A DNA stretch of 21,481 nucleotides from an uncultured Oscillospiraceae bacterium (GTDB lineage Bacteria; Bacillota; Clostridia; Oscillospirales; Ruminococcaceae): contig UREN01000037.1 in the NCBI GenBank assembly GCA_900546885.1, positions 1-21,481 of the forward strand, written 5' to 3'. Under the pieces are notes generated by a model. It ran no database searches. It worked only from the letters and a program-made list of their open reading frames with translations, and was not told where the DNA came from. Shown one piece after another: positions 1 to 7,744 of the stretch (positions are counted from its first letter, which is position 1; each line of letters starts with the position of its first letter). Position numbers and translations under genes: made by a program.

Positions 1-48
1 GGGCATTTTCCCGGGCGCGGCGGCCTTATTCTCTACTTGGCTCTAATT

Positions 49-732
49 TTACTCGCCCAAAATCAGCTTCGTCAGCTGCATGGGTTCCACAATCTTGCCA
101 TCCTTGTACACGCGCATATTGCCGGAGGCAATCTCATCGATGAGGATGACTTCGTCGCCGTTGTAGCCGAACTCAAACTTGATGTCATACAGCTGCATGC
201 CCTTGGCGGCCAAATCGTCCGCCACCACTTTGGTGATGGCCAGCGTCTGCTTTTTCATATCTTCAAACTGCGCCATCGTCATCACGCCCAGCGCCTCAAG
301 GCCTTCGGCCGTCACAAGCGGGTCGCCCAAAGCGTCGTTTTTAAACGTGCATTCCACATAGCCGCCGGGCAGGGGCGTGCCGTCCTTGATGTAATCGCCA
401 TAGCGGCGGATGAAGCTGCCGGTGGCCACCAGGCGGCAAATCACTTCCAGGCCGTGGCCGAACACCTTGGCGGGCAGCACCTCCATGGTGGCGTCCTGCA
501 CATTGGCGCTTACATAGTGCGTTTTCACGCCGGCTTTTTTCAACAGCTCAAAAAAGTGGATGGACGTTTTCAGGTTTTCACGGCCAATGCCCTCAATGGT
601 GAGGCCCACCGAGTTCTCGCCCGGGTCGAACACGCCGTCCTTGCCGGTGCAGTCATCCTTGAATTTCAGCAGCACGTTGCCGTTTTCCAGCTCAAATACG
701 TCTTTTGTTTTGCCTTCGTATACTTTTTTCAT
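49..732 (-). CDS. purC: Phosphoribosylaminoimidazole-succinocarboxamide synthase (SAICAR synthetase)
   Basis: This 227-aa cytosolic enzyme condenses CAIR with aspartate using ATP in de novo purine synthesis. The N-terminus [12 protein letters not shown] is the family's signature nucleotide-binding start. The segments [32 protein letters not shown] and [10 protein letters not shown] follow in the usual order, and [12 protein letters not shown] lies near the C-terminus. Length is normal for a stand-alone bacterial PurC. The ATG at 732 is preferred over an in-frame start at 849 because homology begins there and a GGAAAGGGG ribosome binding site lies just upstream; the longer form would run through the promoter. 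A palindromic terminator separates it from the leftward M55 peptidase gene upstream, so it is probably transcribed from its own promoter. Family call is very secure. Confidence 0.95.
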   Translation of the reverse strand: MKKVYEGKTKDVFELENGNVLLKFKDDCTGKDGVFDPGENSVGLTIEGIGRENLKTSIHFFELLKKAGVKTHYVSANVQDATMEVLPAKVFGHGLEVICRLVATGSFIRRYGDYIKDGTPLPGGYVECTFKNDALGDPLVTAEGLEALGVMTMAQFEDMKKQTLAITKVVADDLAAKGMQLYDIKFEFGYNGDEVILIDEIASGNMRVYKDGKIVEPMQLTKLILGE

Positions 733-778
733 TGTGCAAAAAGCCCCTTTCCGTCTTCCTAAAATTCGGCCAGTAAAC

Positions 779-784
779 ATTATA
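779..784 (-). promoter_or_regulatory. purC promoter, extended -10 box
   Basis: Read leftward, the sequence TGTTATAAT gives a consensus -10 hexamer with an extended TGn. It lies about 47 bp upstream of the purC start codon. The -35 region about 17 bp further upstream is poor (TGGCGG), as is common for extended -10 promoters. No purine riboswitch fold was recognised in the short leader. Confidence 0.6.
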
Positions 785-870
785 ACAGACAAAAAACGCA
801 TCCGCCAGCCCTTTCCCGCCTGCAAAGGGGAAATTTTTGCATTTTCCATTCAAAAGGCCGGGCAAAAAGC

Positions 871-896
871 AAAAGGCCGGGGCGCCCCGGCCTTTT
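871..896 (-). terminator. Perfect-palindrome intrinsic terminator after the rnf/peptidase operon
   Basis: A 26-bp perfect palindrome, with arms AAAAGGCCGGGGC and GCCCCGGCCTTTT, starts 8 bp beyond the stop codon of the M55 peptidase. Read leftward it is followed by a T-rich tail (TTTTgcTTTTT). It would end the rnf-peptidase transcript before purC. Confidence 0.8.
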
Positions 897-904
897 GCAC
901 ATGG

Positions 905-1711
905 TTACAACACAAAATGGAAAAAGCGCATGGCGTCCGCATAATTTTCACACGCAAAGCGCACGGTCTGCTCTTCGCACAGGCTTGCGCCGGGGTAAAA
1001 GCTGGCGTGATAGGCCAGCTGGTGGCTGCGGTAACGCACAAACACCTCAAACTGCAGCGGCATGGGCACGAGGCACGTTTTATACCGCTCGGAATCCAGC
1101 TGGTCATACAGGGCTTTTTCAATGCGCTCGGCCGCAAGGGCGGGGTGCAGGCTTGTGGCGCCGCCGCCCTCCCCTTTCACCACAGGCACGGCGGCAATGC
1201 CGGGCACCATACGCCGCGCGGCATCGCACAGGGCCGCGTCGCCCGAAACAAAGCACACGGGAACACCGTGCAGCCCCGCCATGTAGGCGTTCAGCGTGAA
1301 TTCGCTGGCGCGTTCGCCGTTGATCTCGATATAATCCACCTTCTGCGGCTCCATGGTATGGGCCATGGGGCTGCCCGAGGTGCCTGCCCCGGAATGATAG
1401 CCCAAAAACACTGCGCCATCCCAGCTTCCATGCTGAATGCCGCTCATCATCCCATAGGGGTCACCTGCCCAGCCGCGGTTCACCTGCACCTGCACGGGCA
1501 GTTCCTCCAGGGCGATGTTGCGGCCCGTGTCGTGCGCGTCTTTTACCAGAATGCGCTCGCCGCCCGCGCGCACAGCGGCGCGGCAGGCCGCGGCCACCTC
1601 GCGCGTCATCTGCCCGCACAGCGCCTGCAGCTCGGGCGTGCCGGGCGCAAGCTGGCCCCAGGCGGCCGCGCCGCTCACCCCCTCGATGTCACAGGAAAAG
1701 AAAAGGTCCAT
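905..1711 (-). CDS. M55 family D-aminopeptidase (DppA-like)
   Basis: This 268-aa protein belongs to the M55 zinc peptidases typified by Bacillus subtilis DppA, a D-amino-acid-specific aminopeptidase forming ring-shaped decamers. The N-terminal SCDIEG motif supplies Asp8 and Glu10. KDAH supplies His60, GYHSGAG supplies His106, AHTM supplies His118, and INGERASEF supplies Glu133. These sit at nearly the same positions as the DppA metal and active-site residues as I recall them. The ATG start has an AGGGGGG ribosome binding site 5 nt upstream. There is no signal peptide, so it is cytosolic. Only 18 bp separate it from rnfB with no terminator between, so it is likely the last gene of the rnf transcript. 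A role in trimming D-amino-acid peptides from wall turnover is inference. Family secure; physiological substrate unknown. Confidence 0.9.
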   Translation of the reverse strand: MDLFFSCDIEGVSGAAAWGQLAPGTPELQALCGQMTREVAAACRAAVRAGGERILVKDAHDTGRNIALEELPVQVQVNRGWAGDPYGMMSGIQHGSWDGAVFLGYHSGAGTSGSPMAHTMEPQKVDYIEINGERASEFTLNAYMAGLHGVPVCFVSGDAALCDAARRMVPGIAAVPVVKGEGGGATSLHPALAAERIEKALYDQLDSERYKTCLVPMPLQFEVFVRYRSHQLAYHASFYPGASLCEEQTVRFACENYADAMRFFHFVL

Positions 1712-1729
1712 GCAAGCCCCCCTTTTGCC

Positions 1730-2530
1730 TCACACGCGCGCCGCAGGCATAAAGATAGCGCCCACCGGGCACTGTGCCGCGCACACGCCGCAGCCCGTGC
1801 ATTTCTCTTCATCAATGCGGGCCACATTGTTCACAACCGTCACTGCGCCGGCCGGGCAGTTTTTGGCACACTTCATGCAGCCGATGCATCCGGCCGTACA
1901 GGCCTTGCGGGTGAGGGCGCCGCGGTCTTCATTGGCGCACAGCACCACCGGCCTGTCAAGGCGCGTGTGCAGGCGAATAATGCCCTTGGGGCACGTTTCC
2001 GCACAGGCACCGCAGCCCGTGCACTTTGCCTCGTCAATATGTGCCAGGCCGTTTTTCACCTCAATGGCGCCAAACTTGCAGGCCGAGGCGCAGTCGCCGC
2101 AGCCCAGGCAGCCAAACGGGCACACCGCGCATCCGCCGTGCAGCGCCGCCATGGCGGCACAGCTTTGCACACCCTGGTATTCATATTTATCCTGCGTGTG
2201 CTCATAGCTGCCCTGGCAGGCCACATAGGCCGTGCGCTTCAGCACGCTGCCGGCCTCCACGCCCATAATGGCCGCGGCGGCCTTTGCCACTGCCTCGCCG
2301 CCGGGCACGCACTTGTTTACCGGCGCACCCTCGGCAATGGCCTTTGCATAATCTGCACAGCCCGCATAGCCACAGGCGCCGCAGTTTGCGCCGGGCAGCG
2401 CCTCTTGCAGGCGGCCCACGCGCTCATCCTGCGGCACAGCCAGAAAGCGCGAGGCCAGCACCAGCACCACGCTGCCCAAAAGGCCAAGGCCCGCACACAC
2501 GGCAGCAGCCCAAAGAATTCCTGTCCACAT
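1730..2530 (-). CDS. rnfB: Rnf complex subunit RnfB, multi-cluster iron-sulfur protein
   Basis: RnfB is the ferredoxin-facing electron-entry subunit of the membrane ferredoxin:NAD+ oxidoreductase. The 266-aa protein has one N-terminal membrane helix (about residues 4-28). A four-Cys [4Fe-4S] domain follows (C50, C53, C58, C74; GANCGACGYAGC). Four ferredoxin-type CxxCxxCxxxC motifs come next, at 141-151, 170-180, 215-225 and 244-254. Extra cysteines at 105, 124, 134 and 137 are also present, as in other clostridial RnfB proteins. The ATG at 2530 has an AAGGGGGG ribosome binding site 8 nt upstream. It follows rnfA by 15 bp, completing the C-D-G-E-A-B order known from Acetobacterium and other clostridia. 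Confidence 0.95.
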   Translation of the reverse strand: MWTGILWAAAVCAGLGLLGSVVLVLASRFLAVPQDERVGRLQEALPGANCGACGYAGCADYAKAIAEGAPVNKCVPGGEAVAKAAAAIMGVEAGSVLKRTAYVACQGSYEHTQDKYEYQGVQSCAAMAALHGGCAVCPFGCLGCGDCASACKFGAIEVKNGLAHIDEAKCTGCGACAETCPKGIIRLHTRLDRPVVLCANEDRGALTRKACTAGCIGCMKCAKNCPAGAVTVVNNVARIDEEKCTGCGVCAAQCPVGAIFMPAARV

Positions 2531-2545
2531 AGCAGCCGCCCCCCC

Positions 2546-3148
2546 TTACGCACCAAAAATGTGTTCGATGACGCCGCCGAAGCCCATGAACGACAGGCTG
2601 ACAATGGCAGCGCTCACCAGCGTGATGGGCAGCCCCTCAAAGCACTTGGGGGGCTTTGCGTCCGCCAGGCGGCGGCGCACGCCCGCAAACAGCACCATGG
2701 CCAGCATGAAGCCGAACCCGGCGCCCACGGCGCACACCATGCTTTCGGCGAAATTGTACCCCTCATCAATGACGGAGATGGTAACGCCCAGCACCGCACA
2801 GTTGGTGGTGATGAGCGGCAGGTATACGCCAAGTGCCTTATACAGCGGCGGGATGACCTTTTTCAGCACCATCTCTACCAGCTGCACCAGCACCGCAATA
2901 ATGAGGATGAACACAATGGTCTGCAGATAGGCCATGCCGTTTGGCTCCAGCACATAAGTATAAATAGGCCATGTGACGGCTGTGGCGATGGCCATGACGA
3001 AGATGACCGCGCAGGACATGCCGAAGGCGGAATCCAGCTTTTTCGACACGCCCAGGAACGGGCAGATGCCCAAGAACTGCACCAGCACATAGTTGTTCAC
3101 AAGGATCATGCCAAAGAAAATCATGGCAAGGTTTCTCATTTCATCCAT
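2546..3148 (-). CDS. rnfA: Rnf complex membrane subunit RnfA
   Basis: This 200-aa hydrophobic protein with about six membrane helices is the RnfA/NqrE-type integral subunit that, with RnfE, forms the membrane core carrying an intramembrane iron-sulfur centre. Family segments include NNYVLVQFLGICPFLGVSKK near residue 20 and a mirrored TTNCAVLGV segment near residue 105. Each supplies one of the conserved intramembrane cysteines. The start codon is 3 bp from the rnfE stop, and its GGAGGG site lies inside the end of rnfE, so translation is probably coupled. Length is normal. The call is secure. Confidence 0.95.
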   Translation of the reverse strand: MDEMRNLAMIFFGMILVNNYVLVQFLGICPFLGVSKKLDSAFGMSCAVIFVMAIATAVTWPIYTYVLEPNGMAYLQTIVFILIIAVLVQLVEMVLKKVIPPLYKALGVYLPLITTNCAVLGVTISVIDEGYNFAESMVCAVGAGFGFMLAMVLFAGVRRRLADAKPPKCFEGLPITLVSAAIVSLSFMGFGGVIEHIFGA

Positions 3149-3151
3149 GTG

Positions 3152-3874
3152 TTACGCGCCCTCCTTCCCGGCATCCTGCGCGCCTTCGCACGCGCCACCG
3201 CAGGCGGCAGCGGCGGGGCAGCCCTCGCAGCCCGCACGGCGCGTGATGCGCGCGCCCATCTTTGTCTCAAGCGCCACCACCAGCGCCATCAGCACGCCAA
3301 ACACCAAAAAGCCGCCCGGCGGCATGATGAAAAGCGTCATGGGCTGGAACGTAAAGGGCAGATGCAGCGCCTCGAACAGCATATCCATTACGGGCACGTT
3401 GAACAGTGTGCCTGCCCCCAGCAGCTCGCGCACGCTGCCCATCACCAGAAGTGTCAGCGTAAAGCCAAGGCCCATGCCAAGGCCGTCCAGCGCGGAATCG
3501 ACCACGTTGTTCTTGGAGGCAAACATTTCGGCGCGGCCAAGAATGATGCAGTTCACCACAATAAGCGGCAGGTAGATGCCAAGCGCTGTGTCCAGCGCGG
3601 GCATATACGCCTGCACCAGCATCTGCAGAATGGTTACAAACGCCGCAATCACCGTGATATACGCCGGCAGGCGCACTTTATCGGGAATTACCTTGCGCAG
3701 CGCGGAAATGGCAATGTTGGAACCAATCAGCACAAATGTGGCCGCAAGGCCCATGCCAAGGCCGTTCGTCGCCACGGTGGTGACGGCCAGCGTGGGGCAG
3801 GTGCCCAGCACAAGGCGCAGCGAAGGGTTTTCTTTAAGCAGGCCATTGGTTACAATGCGAAGCCGTTCTTTCAT
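3152..3874 (-). CDS. rnfE: Rnf complex membrane subunit RnfE with Cys-rich tail
   Basis: RnfE (240 aa) is the RnfA/NqrD-related integral membrane subunit. NGLLKENPSLRLVLGTCPTLAV near the N-terminus and LIVVNCIILGRAE near residue 112 supply the paired intramembrane cysteines, and about six helices are evident. The start codon overlaps the rnfG stop (ATGA), with a GGAGG site 9 nt upstream. After the last helix a soluble tail carries four cysteines (C216, C219, C225, C229; CEGCPAAAACGGAC) followed by an acidic, Ala/Gly-rich end. The core RnfE fold does not need such a tail. Family assignment is secure; the role of the tail is unknown. Confidence 0.94.
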   Translation of the reverse strand: MKERLRIVTNGLLKENPSLRLVLGTCPTLAVTTVATNGLGMGLAATFVLIGSNIAISALRKVIPDKVRLPAYITVIAAFVTILQMLVQAYMPALDTALGIYLPLIVVNCIILGRAEMFASKNNVVDSALDGLGMGLGFTLTLLVMGSVRELLGAGTLFNVPVMDMLFEALHLPFTFQPMTLFIMPPGGFLVFGVLMALVVALETKMGARITRRAGCEGCPAAAACGGACEGAQDAGKEGA

Positions 3875-4425
3875 TCCTGCACGCCTCCTTCCTGTGTGCT
3901 CTGTGCGCTCTGCCCGCCCGAGGCAAGTGCCTCATAGGCGGCGCAGGCGTGCTCTACCGCCACAATGGCGGCGTTGGAAGAAATGGTTGCGCCAGAGATT
4001 GTGTCTATCTGGTAGGCGTTCTCTGCGGTCTTTCCGGCAAATTGCGAGCTGAAATCTTCATTTCGCACCTTCTGGCCAAGGCCGGGGGTCTCGTCGTTTG
4101 CCAGGAACTGCACGGCGCGGATGGTGCCGTCCTCGCCGAAAGCCACCATCACCGGCACCATGCCGCCATAACCCTGCGCCTGCGCGGTAATCACCCATCC
4201 CGCGCCGTTTTCGGCGCGCGCCGCCTCGGTCACGCCTTCTGCCTCCACCGGCACAACTTCAAAATTGTCCGCTTCGGGCAGCAGCTCCAGCCGCGTCTGC
4301 TGGGCCGTTGCTTCGGCATTTGCGGCAATAATCGGCGCCGTAATGCCATTTGTGGCAGCCAGCAGCACCGCCACAATCAGGCAGATGCCGGTAAGCACAA
4401 AGATGGGTTTTAATGTCTCCTTCAT
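3871..4425 (-). CDS. rnfG: Rnf complex subunit RnfG, covalent FMN-binding
   Basis: RnfG (184 aa) has one N-terminal membrane anchor (about residues 7-30) and an extracytoplasmic FMN-binding domain. The motif D141-TISGAT-147 matches the Dxx(S/T)GAT flavinylation consensus. FMN would be attached through a phosphoester bond to Thr147 by the flavin transferase ApbE, which is not encoded in this window. LANDETPGLGQKV near residue 108 is also typical of the family. The ATG at 4425 is chosen over an in-frame upstream start because the membrane anchor begins there and a GGGAGGG site precedes it. It overlaps rnfD by 4 bp and rnfE by 4 bp (ATGA junctions), indicating coupled translation. A Ser/Gln/Gly-rich C-terminus is probably disordered. 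Confidence 0.94.
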   Translation of the reverse strand: MKETLKPIFVLTGICLIVAVLLAATNGITAPIIAANAEATAQQTRLELLPEADNFEVVPVEAEGVTEAARAENGAGWVITAQAQGYGGMVPVMVAFGEDGTIRAVQFLANDETPGLGQKVRNEDFSSQFAGKTAENAYQIDTISGATISSNAAIVAVEHACAAYEALASGGQSAQSTQEGGVQE

Positions 4426-5375
4426 TTGCGCTTCCCTCCCCCCAGCGGCCTTTGCCGTGTAAGCTCGTTGATATAGGGCACCAGCAGGTTCATCAGCAGC
4501 AGCGCAAAGCTGACGCCCTCTGTCATGTTGCTGCAAAAACGTATCAGGCAGGTGATGCAGCCAAGCCCTATGCCGAACACCAGTTTGCCCAGCCGGGTAA
4601 AGGGGCTGGTGACATAATCGGTGGCCATGAAGAACGCGCCCAGCATCAGGCCGCCGGAAAGCAGCTGCACCAGCACATCATGCCCCGTGACAGCGCTGAG
4701 CACCGCCACCGTGCCAAGGTAACTTACCGGAATGATTGCGCTGATGGTGCCGGTGAGAATAAGGTAGATGCCGCCCAGCAAAAGGGCAAGCGAGCACGTT
4801 TCACCCAGCATGCCGCCGTGCTGGCCCAAAAACAGGGCAAACATGCTGCCTGCCGGAATTTCGGCCGCAGCCAGCGGCGTGGCCGAAGCCACGGCATCGG
4901 TGGTGGCGCTGGCCACCAGGTCGATGCCGCCGTTCACCGGGTAGGCATAATTGGTCATGTAAGAGGCAAACCCAATAAACAGCGCAAGGCGCCCCACCAG
5001 CGCCGGGTTTGCAAAATTGGTGCCAAGGCCGCCAAACAGCTGCTTTGCCACCACAATGGCCGCAAAGCTGCCCACCACGGCCGTCCACAGCGGAATGTTC
5101 GCGGGCAGGTTGCAGGCCAATATCACGCCAGTTACAAGGGCCGAGCAGTCTTTCACCGCCTCCGGGCGCTTTGCCAGCCAGCAATACAGCGCCTCGAACG
5201 CCACACAGCTGACGGCACACACCGCCACCACCAGCCATGCGCGCGCGCCGAAAATCATGCCAGAGGCCAGCACCACGGGCATGAGCGCGATGAGCACATG
5301 GATCATCAGCCCCTGTGTGGAAGTCCCCTCATGAATATGTGGGGAGGCTGACACAAAGAACTTTTCCCGTTCCAT
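4422..5375 (-). CDS. rnfD: Rnf complex membrane subunit RnfD, covalent FMN-binding
   Basis: RnfD (317 aa) is an NqrB-like integral membrane subunit thought to take part in ion translocation. SASPHIHEGTSTQGLM at residues 9-24 is the characteristic N-terminus. CNLPANIPLW, FGGLGTNFANPALVGR and the late FFMATDYVTSP segment are all family blocks. The flavin-attachment region reads DAVASATPL (Thr166): the acceptor Thr and preceding Ala are kept, but the usual (S/T)-G before them is A-S. The ATG at 5375 is preferred to the in-frame 5411 start because family homology begins at MEREKFF. It starts one base after rnfC ends and overlaps rnfG by 4 bp. Assignment is secure. Confidence 0.94.
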   Translation of the reverse strand: MEREKFFVSASPHIHEGTSTQGLMIHVLIALMPVVLASGMIFGARAWLVVAVCAVSCVAFEALYCWLAKRPEAVKDCSALVTGVILACNLPANIPLWTAVVGSFAAIVVAKQLFGGLGTNFANPALVGRLALFIGFASYMTNYAYPVNGGIDLVASATTDAVASATPLAAAEIPAGSMFALFLGQHGGMLGETCSLALLLGGIYLILTGTISAIIPVSYLGTVAVLSAVTGHDVLVQLLSGGLMLGAFFMATDYVTSPFTRLGKLVFGIGLGCITCLIRFCSNMTEGVSFALLLMNLLVPYINELTRQRPLGGGKRK

Positions 5376-5376
5376 C

Positions 5377-6687
5377 TCATTTGCCTGCCTTTCTCTGCAT
5401 GGCCTTTGCAAGGCTCATGGTCTGCGCCACAGGGCGCTTTGCCGGGCATACGAATGTGCAGCAGCCGCAGCCCATGCACAAATCCACCATCAGCTTATCC
5501 AGCCGGGCCGCATCGCCCTGCGTATAAGCGCCGGCAATTTCCACCGGCGAAAGGCCAAGCGGGCACGCCTCGATGCAGCGCCCGCAGCGCACGCACGGCT
5601 GCGGGGCGGCCAGCTTTGCCTGCTTTTCCAAAAACACCAGAATGCCGTTGTTCTGTTTCAGCACCGGAAAATCCACACTGCAAAGCGCGGTACCCATCAT
5701 GGGGCCGCCCATCAGCACCTTGGCCGCGCCCTCTTCCATGCCGCCGCAGAAATCCAGCACGTCCCGAATGGGCGTGCCAATAATGGCCTCCACGTTTTTC
5801 GGCTCTTTCACGCCGGGGCCGTCCACCGTAAGGCGCTTTGTGGTTAGCGGCATGCCGGTGGCCAGAAACTTGCCCAGCGCAGACACGGTGGTGACGTTCA
5901 TCACCAGCACGCCCACGTCTGCAGGCAGGCCGCCGCGCGGCACCTCGCGCCCGGTGGTGCGCTCAATCAGCACCTTTTCCGCCCCCTGCGGGTAGCGTGA
6001 GGGCAGCGGCTGCACCGTATAATCGGCATCGTTCTGCACCAGGCTGAACATCAAATCAATTGCCTCGGGCTTGTTGCGCTCGATGGCAATGATGACGCGC
6101 CCAATGCCAAGGTGCTGTTTCACCGCCGCAATGCCCGCCAGCACTGTGTCGGAGCATTCCAAAAATTCACGGTTGTCCGCCGTGAGGTAGGGCTCACATT
6201 CCGCCCCGTTAATCACCAGCGTGTCAATGGGCGCCTCGGGCTTCACCGTCAATTTTACCGCCGTGGGAAAGCCCGCGCCCCCAAGGCCCACAAGGCCCGC
6301 CGCGCGGGCCGCTGCCACAAGGCTTTGCGCATCCGTCACCTGCGGCGGCACACAGTGTTCATCCGGTGTCTGCGCGCCGTCCGGCACAATCACCACGGCG
6401 GGCACATCGGCGCCGTTTGGCATTTTCAGCACGGTTACATCGCTCACCGTGCCAGAGACGCCGGAATGGATATCCGCGCCCACAAAACCCTTGGCGCGGC
6501 CCACCACAGTGCCCACTTTCACGGTGTCGCCCTTTTTCACGGCAACCTCACATGGCGCGCCAATGTGCTGGCTCATAGGCAGCACAATTTTTGCCGGAAG
6601 CGGCATCACCTGCGTGGCGCTTCCGGCCGTGTTTTTTCTGTGCGGCACTGCCGCGCCCTTTGCGCTTCGCGCAAGGCTCCAACTCAT
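5377..6687 (-). CDS. rnfC: Rnf complex peripheral subunit RnfC (NADH/FMN and two Fe-S clusters)
   Basis: RnfC (436 aa) is the NAD+-reducing subunit of the Rnf complex. The N-terminal VPHRKNTAG segment corresponds to the HPPxxK-type start of the family. A Gly-rich GLGGAGFPT loop at 134-142 belongs to the FMN/NAD-binding domain, which resembles the complex I 51-kDa subunit. The C-terminus holds two [4Fe-4S] motifs, C365/C368/C371/C375 and C404/C407/C410/C414. The ATG at 6687 has AGGGGG 7 nt upstream. An in-frame ATG at 6759 exists but would add non-conserved residues. It is the promoter-proximal gene of the operon, as in other clostridia. Confidence 0.95.
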   Translation of the reverse strand: MSWSLARSAKGAAVPHRKNTAGSATQVMPLPAKIVLPMSQHIGAPCEVAVKKGDTVKVGTVVGRAKGFVGADIHSGVSGTVSDVTVLKMPNGADVPAVVIVPDGAQTPDEHCVPPQVTDAQSLVAAARAAGLVGLGGAGFPTAVKLTVKPEAPIDTLVINGAECEPYLTADNREFLECSDTVLAGIAAVKQHLGIGRVIIAIERNKPEAIDLMFSLVQNDADYTVQPLPSRYPQGAEKVLIERTTGREVPRGGLPADVGVLVMNVTTVSALGKFLATGMPLTTKRLTVDGPGVKEPKNVEAIIGTPIRDVLDFCGGMEEGAAKVLMGGPMMGTALCSVDFPVLKQNNGILVFLEKQAKLAAPQPCVRCGRCIEACPLGLSPVEIAGAYTQGDAARLDKLMVDLCMGCGCCTFVCPAKRPVAQTMSLAKAMQRKAGK

Positions 6688-6757
6688 CTTCAGACCCCCT
6701 GCCTTCTCTTCCTCCGGCGGGCATGCCCGCCCCAGAGCATTCAAATCGCATGGATTC

Positions 6758-6787
6758 ATTTTAGCACCCTGTTTCCCGGTGCGTCAA
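6758..6787 (-). promoter_or_regulatory. Candidate rnf operon promoter
   Basis: Read leftward: TTGACG (6787-6782), an 18-bp spacer, then TAAAAT (6763-6758). Transcription would start near 6750, leaving a leader of about 65 nt before rnfC. A second, weaker pair with TTGACG at 6893-6888 and TAAACG at 6871-6866 lies further upstream. The 396-bp gap 6688-7083 between rnfC and the rightward gene holds these elements, a cre-like site and the rightward promoter, with nothing else recognised. Confidence 0.55.
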
Positions 6788-6859
6788 TCGTTACAATGGA
6801 TGAATATTCGATTTTACTGCGCTTTTTTCCAGAAAAACCGGCTTTGCCAAGCAAAGAAT

Positions 6860-6873
6860 GGGAAACGTTTACA
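6860..6873. promoter_or_regulatory. cre-like (CcpA) site upstream of rnf
   Basis: GGGAAACGTTTACA matches the catabolite-responsive element consensus TGNAANCGNTNNCA at every defined base except the first. It lies about 75 bp upstream of the main rnf promoter candidate and overlaps the -10 region of the second candidate. Catabolite control by CcpA is inference from the sequence match alone. Confidence 0.4.
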
Positions 6874-6993
6874 TTTTCACCCCACTTCGTCAATTTTTTA
6901 TCATTTTTGCCATGGTTTTTGCCTGTTTCTTTTTTACTTTTATGCGGGATGCATAGCGCACAAAATTTCATCTGTGCCGGTGCCGCAGGCGCC

Positions 6994-7023
6994 TTGCACT
7001 TTCCCGGCAGGGTATGCTATACT
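6994..7023 (+). promoter_or_regulatory. Promoter of the unknown 190-aa gene
   Basis: TTGCAC, an 18-bp spacer and TATACT precede the start codon at 7084 by about 60 bp. The two hexamers match sigma-A consensus at 5/6 and 5/6. It is divergent from rnf. Confidence 0.6.
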
Positions 7024-7083
7024 GTATGTATAAATTTTCGCATGGCCGGTGTGCCGGGCCGTGCGCCTTCTGGAGGCCGCCGC

Positions 7084-7656
7084 ATGCCCTTTCTGGTGAC
7101 GGATTCTGCCGTGTCCCTGCCGGCAGAAACACTGCCCGCGCTGAAGCTGACGCACTATTATGATGCGCCCGCGCGCGGGGACGTGTATGCGTATCTGCGC
7201 TGCTACATCTATAAAGGGGCGCTGTGCTATAACCTTCTGGTGTTTGACGGGGCCCCGCCGCCTACAGAGCGCATTGGGTTTGCGCTGTGCCCGGCGGAAA
7301 GCGAGGGTGAATTTTTGTTTGCCTCGTTTGGCAAAGCGCCGGGCTCTGACACGCTTGCCCTGTGCCGGGCACAGCCCGGCGGCGGCTATGCCGCGGTGCG
7401 GGCGTTTTCGGCGCCGGCGGCCAGGCGCAGCGCAGGCGAAGATGAACAGGGCCCCTATTGGTGCGCCGAGGGCACGGTGCCCGCAGACGTGCTGCGCAGC
7501 GCCTTTGGCTGTGTGCCGCAGGCGGGGGGCTTCTGGCCGGGAAACGTGTTTTTATATGACACTGCCGCGCCGGGGTTTGGCGCAGCGTTTCCCTGCCCCG
7601 GCGGGCCCGGCGGCTGGCAGCCGGGTTTTGAGCCGTTTGTGATTGTCCCTTATTGA
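7084..7656 (+). CDS. Unknown protein, possibly CBM9-like fold
   Basis: A 190-aa protein of unproven function. The ATG at 7084 has a GGAGG site 6-7 nt upstream. An in-frame ATG at 7042 lies just below the promoter and lacks such a site. There is no signal peptide or membrane segment, and it is rich in Gly, Pro and aromatic residues. The C-terminal pattern, GNVFLYD then GAAFPCP then GWQPGFEPF, loosely resembles cytosolic carbohydrate-binding (CBM9/DOMON-like) proteins of Firmicutes, which end in a comparable GNFYK...H.G.W...FH block. That resemblance is a weak personal reading, not an established assignment. The 45-aa microprotein gene follows 88 bp downstream without a clear terminator between, so the two may share a transcript. 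Confidence 0.75.
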   Translation: MPFLVTDSAVSLPAETLPALKLTHYYDAPARGDVYAYLRCYIYKGALCYNLLVFDGAPPPTERIGFALCPAESEGEFLFASFGKAPGSDTLALCRAQPGGGYAAVRAFSAPAARRSAGEDEQGPYWCAEGTVPADVLRSAFGCVPQAGGFWPGNVFLYDTAAPGFGAAFPCPGGPGGWQPGFEPFVIVPY

Positions 7657-7744
7657 TAAAACAGAGTAAATACCTCACTGCGGGTTTCCGCGCATGTGCC
7701 GCGGTGCGCAAAGTTAAAAACAAGGTTTGGGAGGCTGTTGTACC

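Noticed and set aside
733..850. Purine riboswitch in front of purC
   Set aside because: The leader after the -10 box is only about 45 nt and shows no three-way-junction core.
560..3937. Very long rightward open frame (1125 codons) opposite rnf, the peptidase and purC
   Set aside because: It is the antisense reading of well-identified leftward genes. The His/Arg/Ala-rich translation is the usual artefact of high-GC antisense frames.
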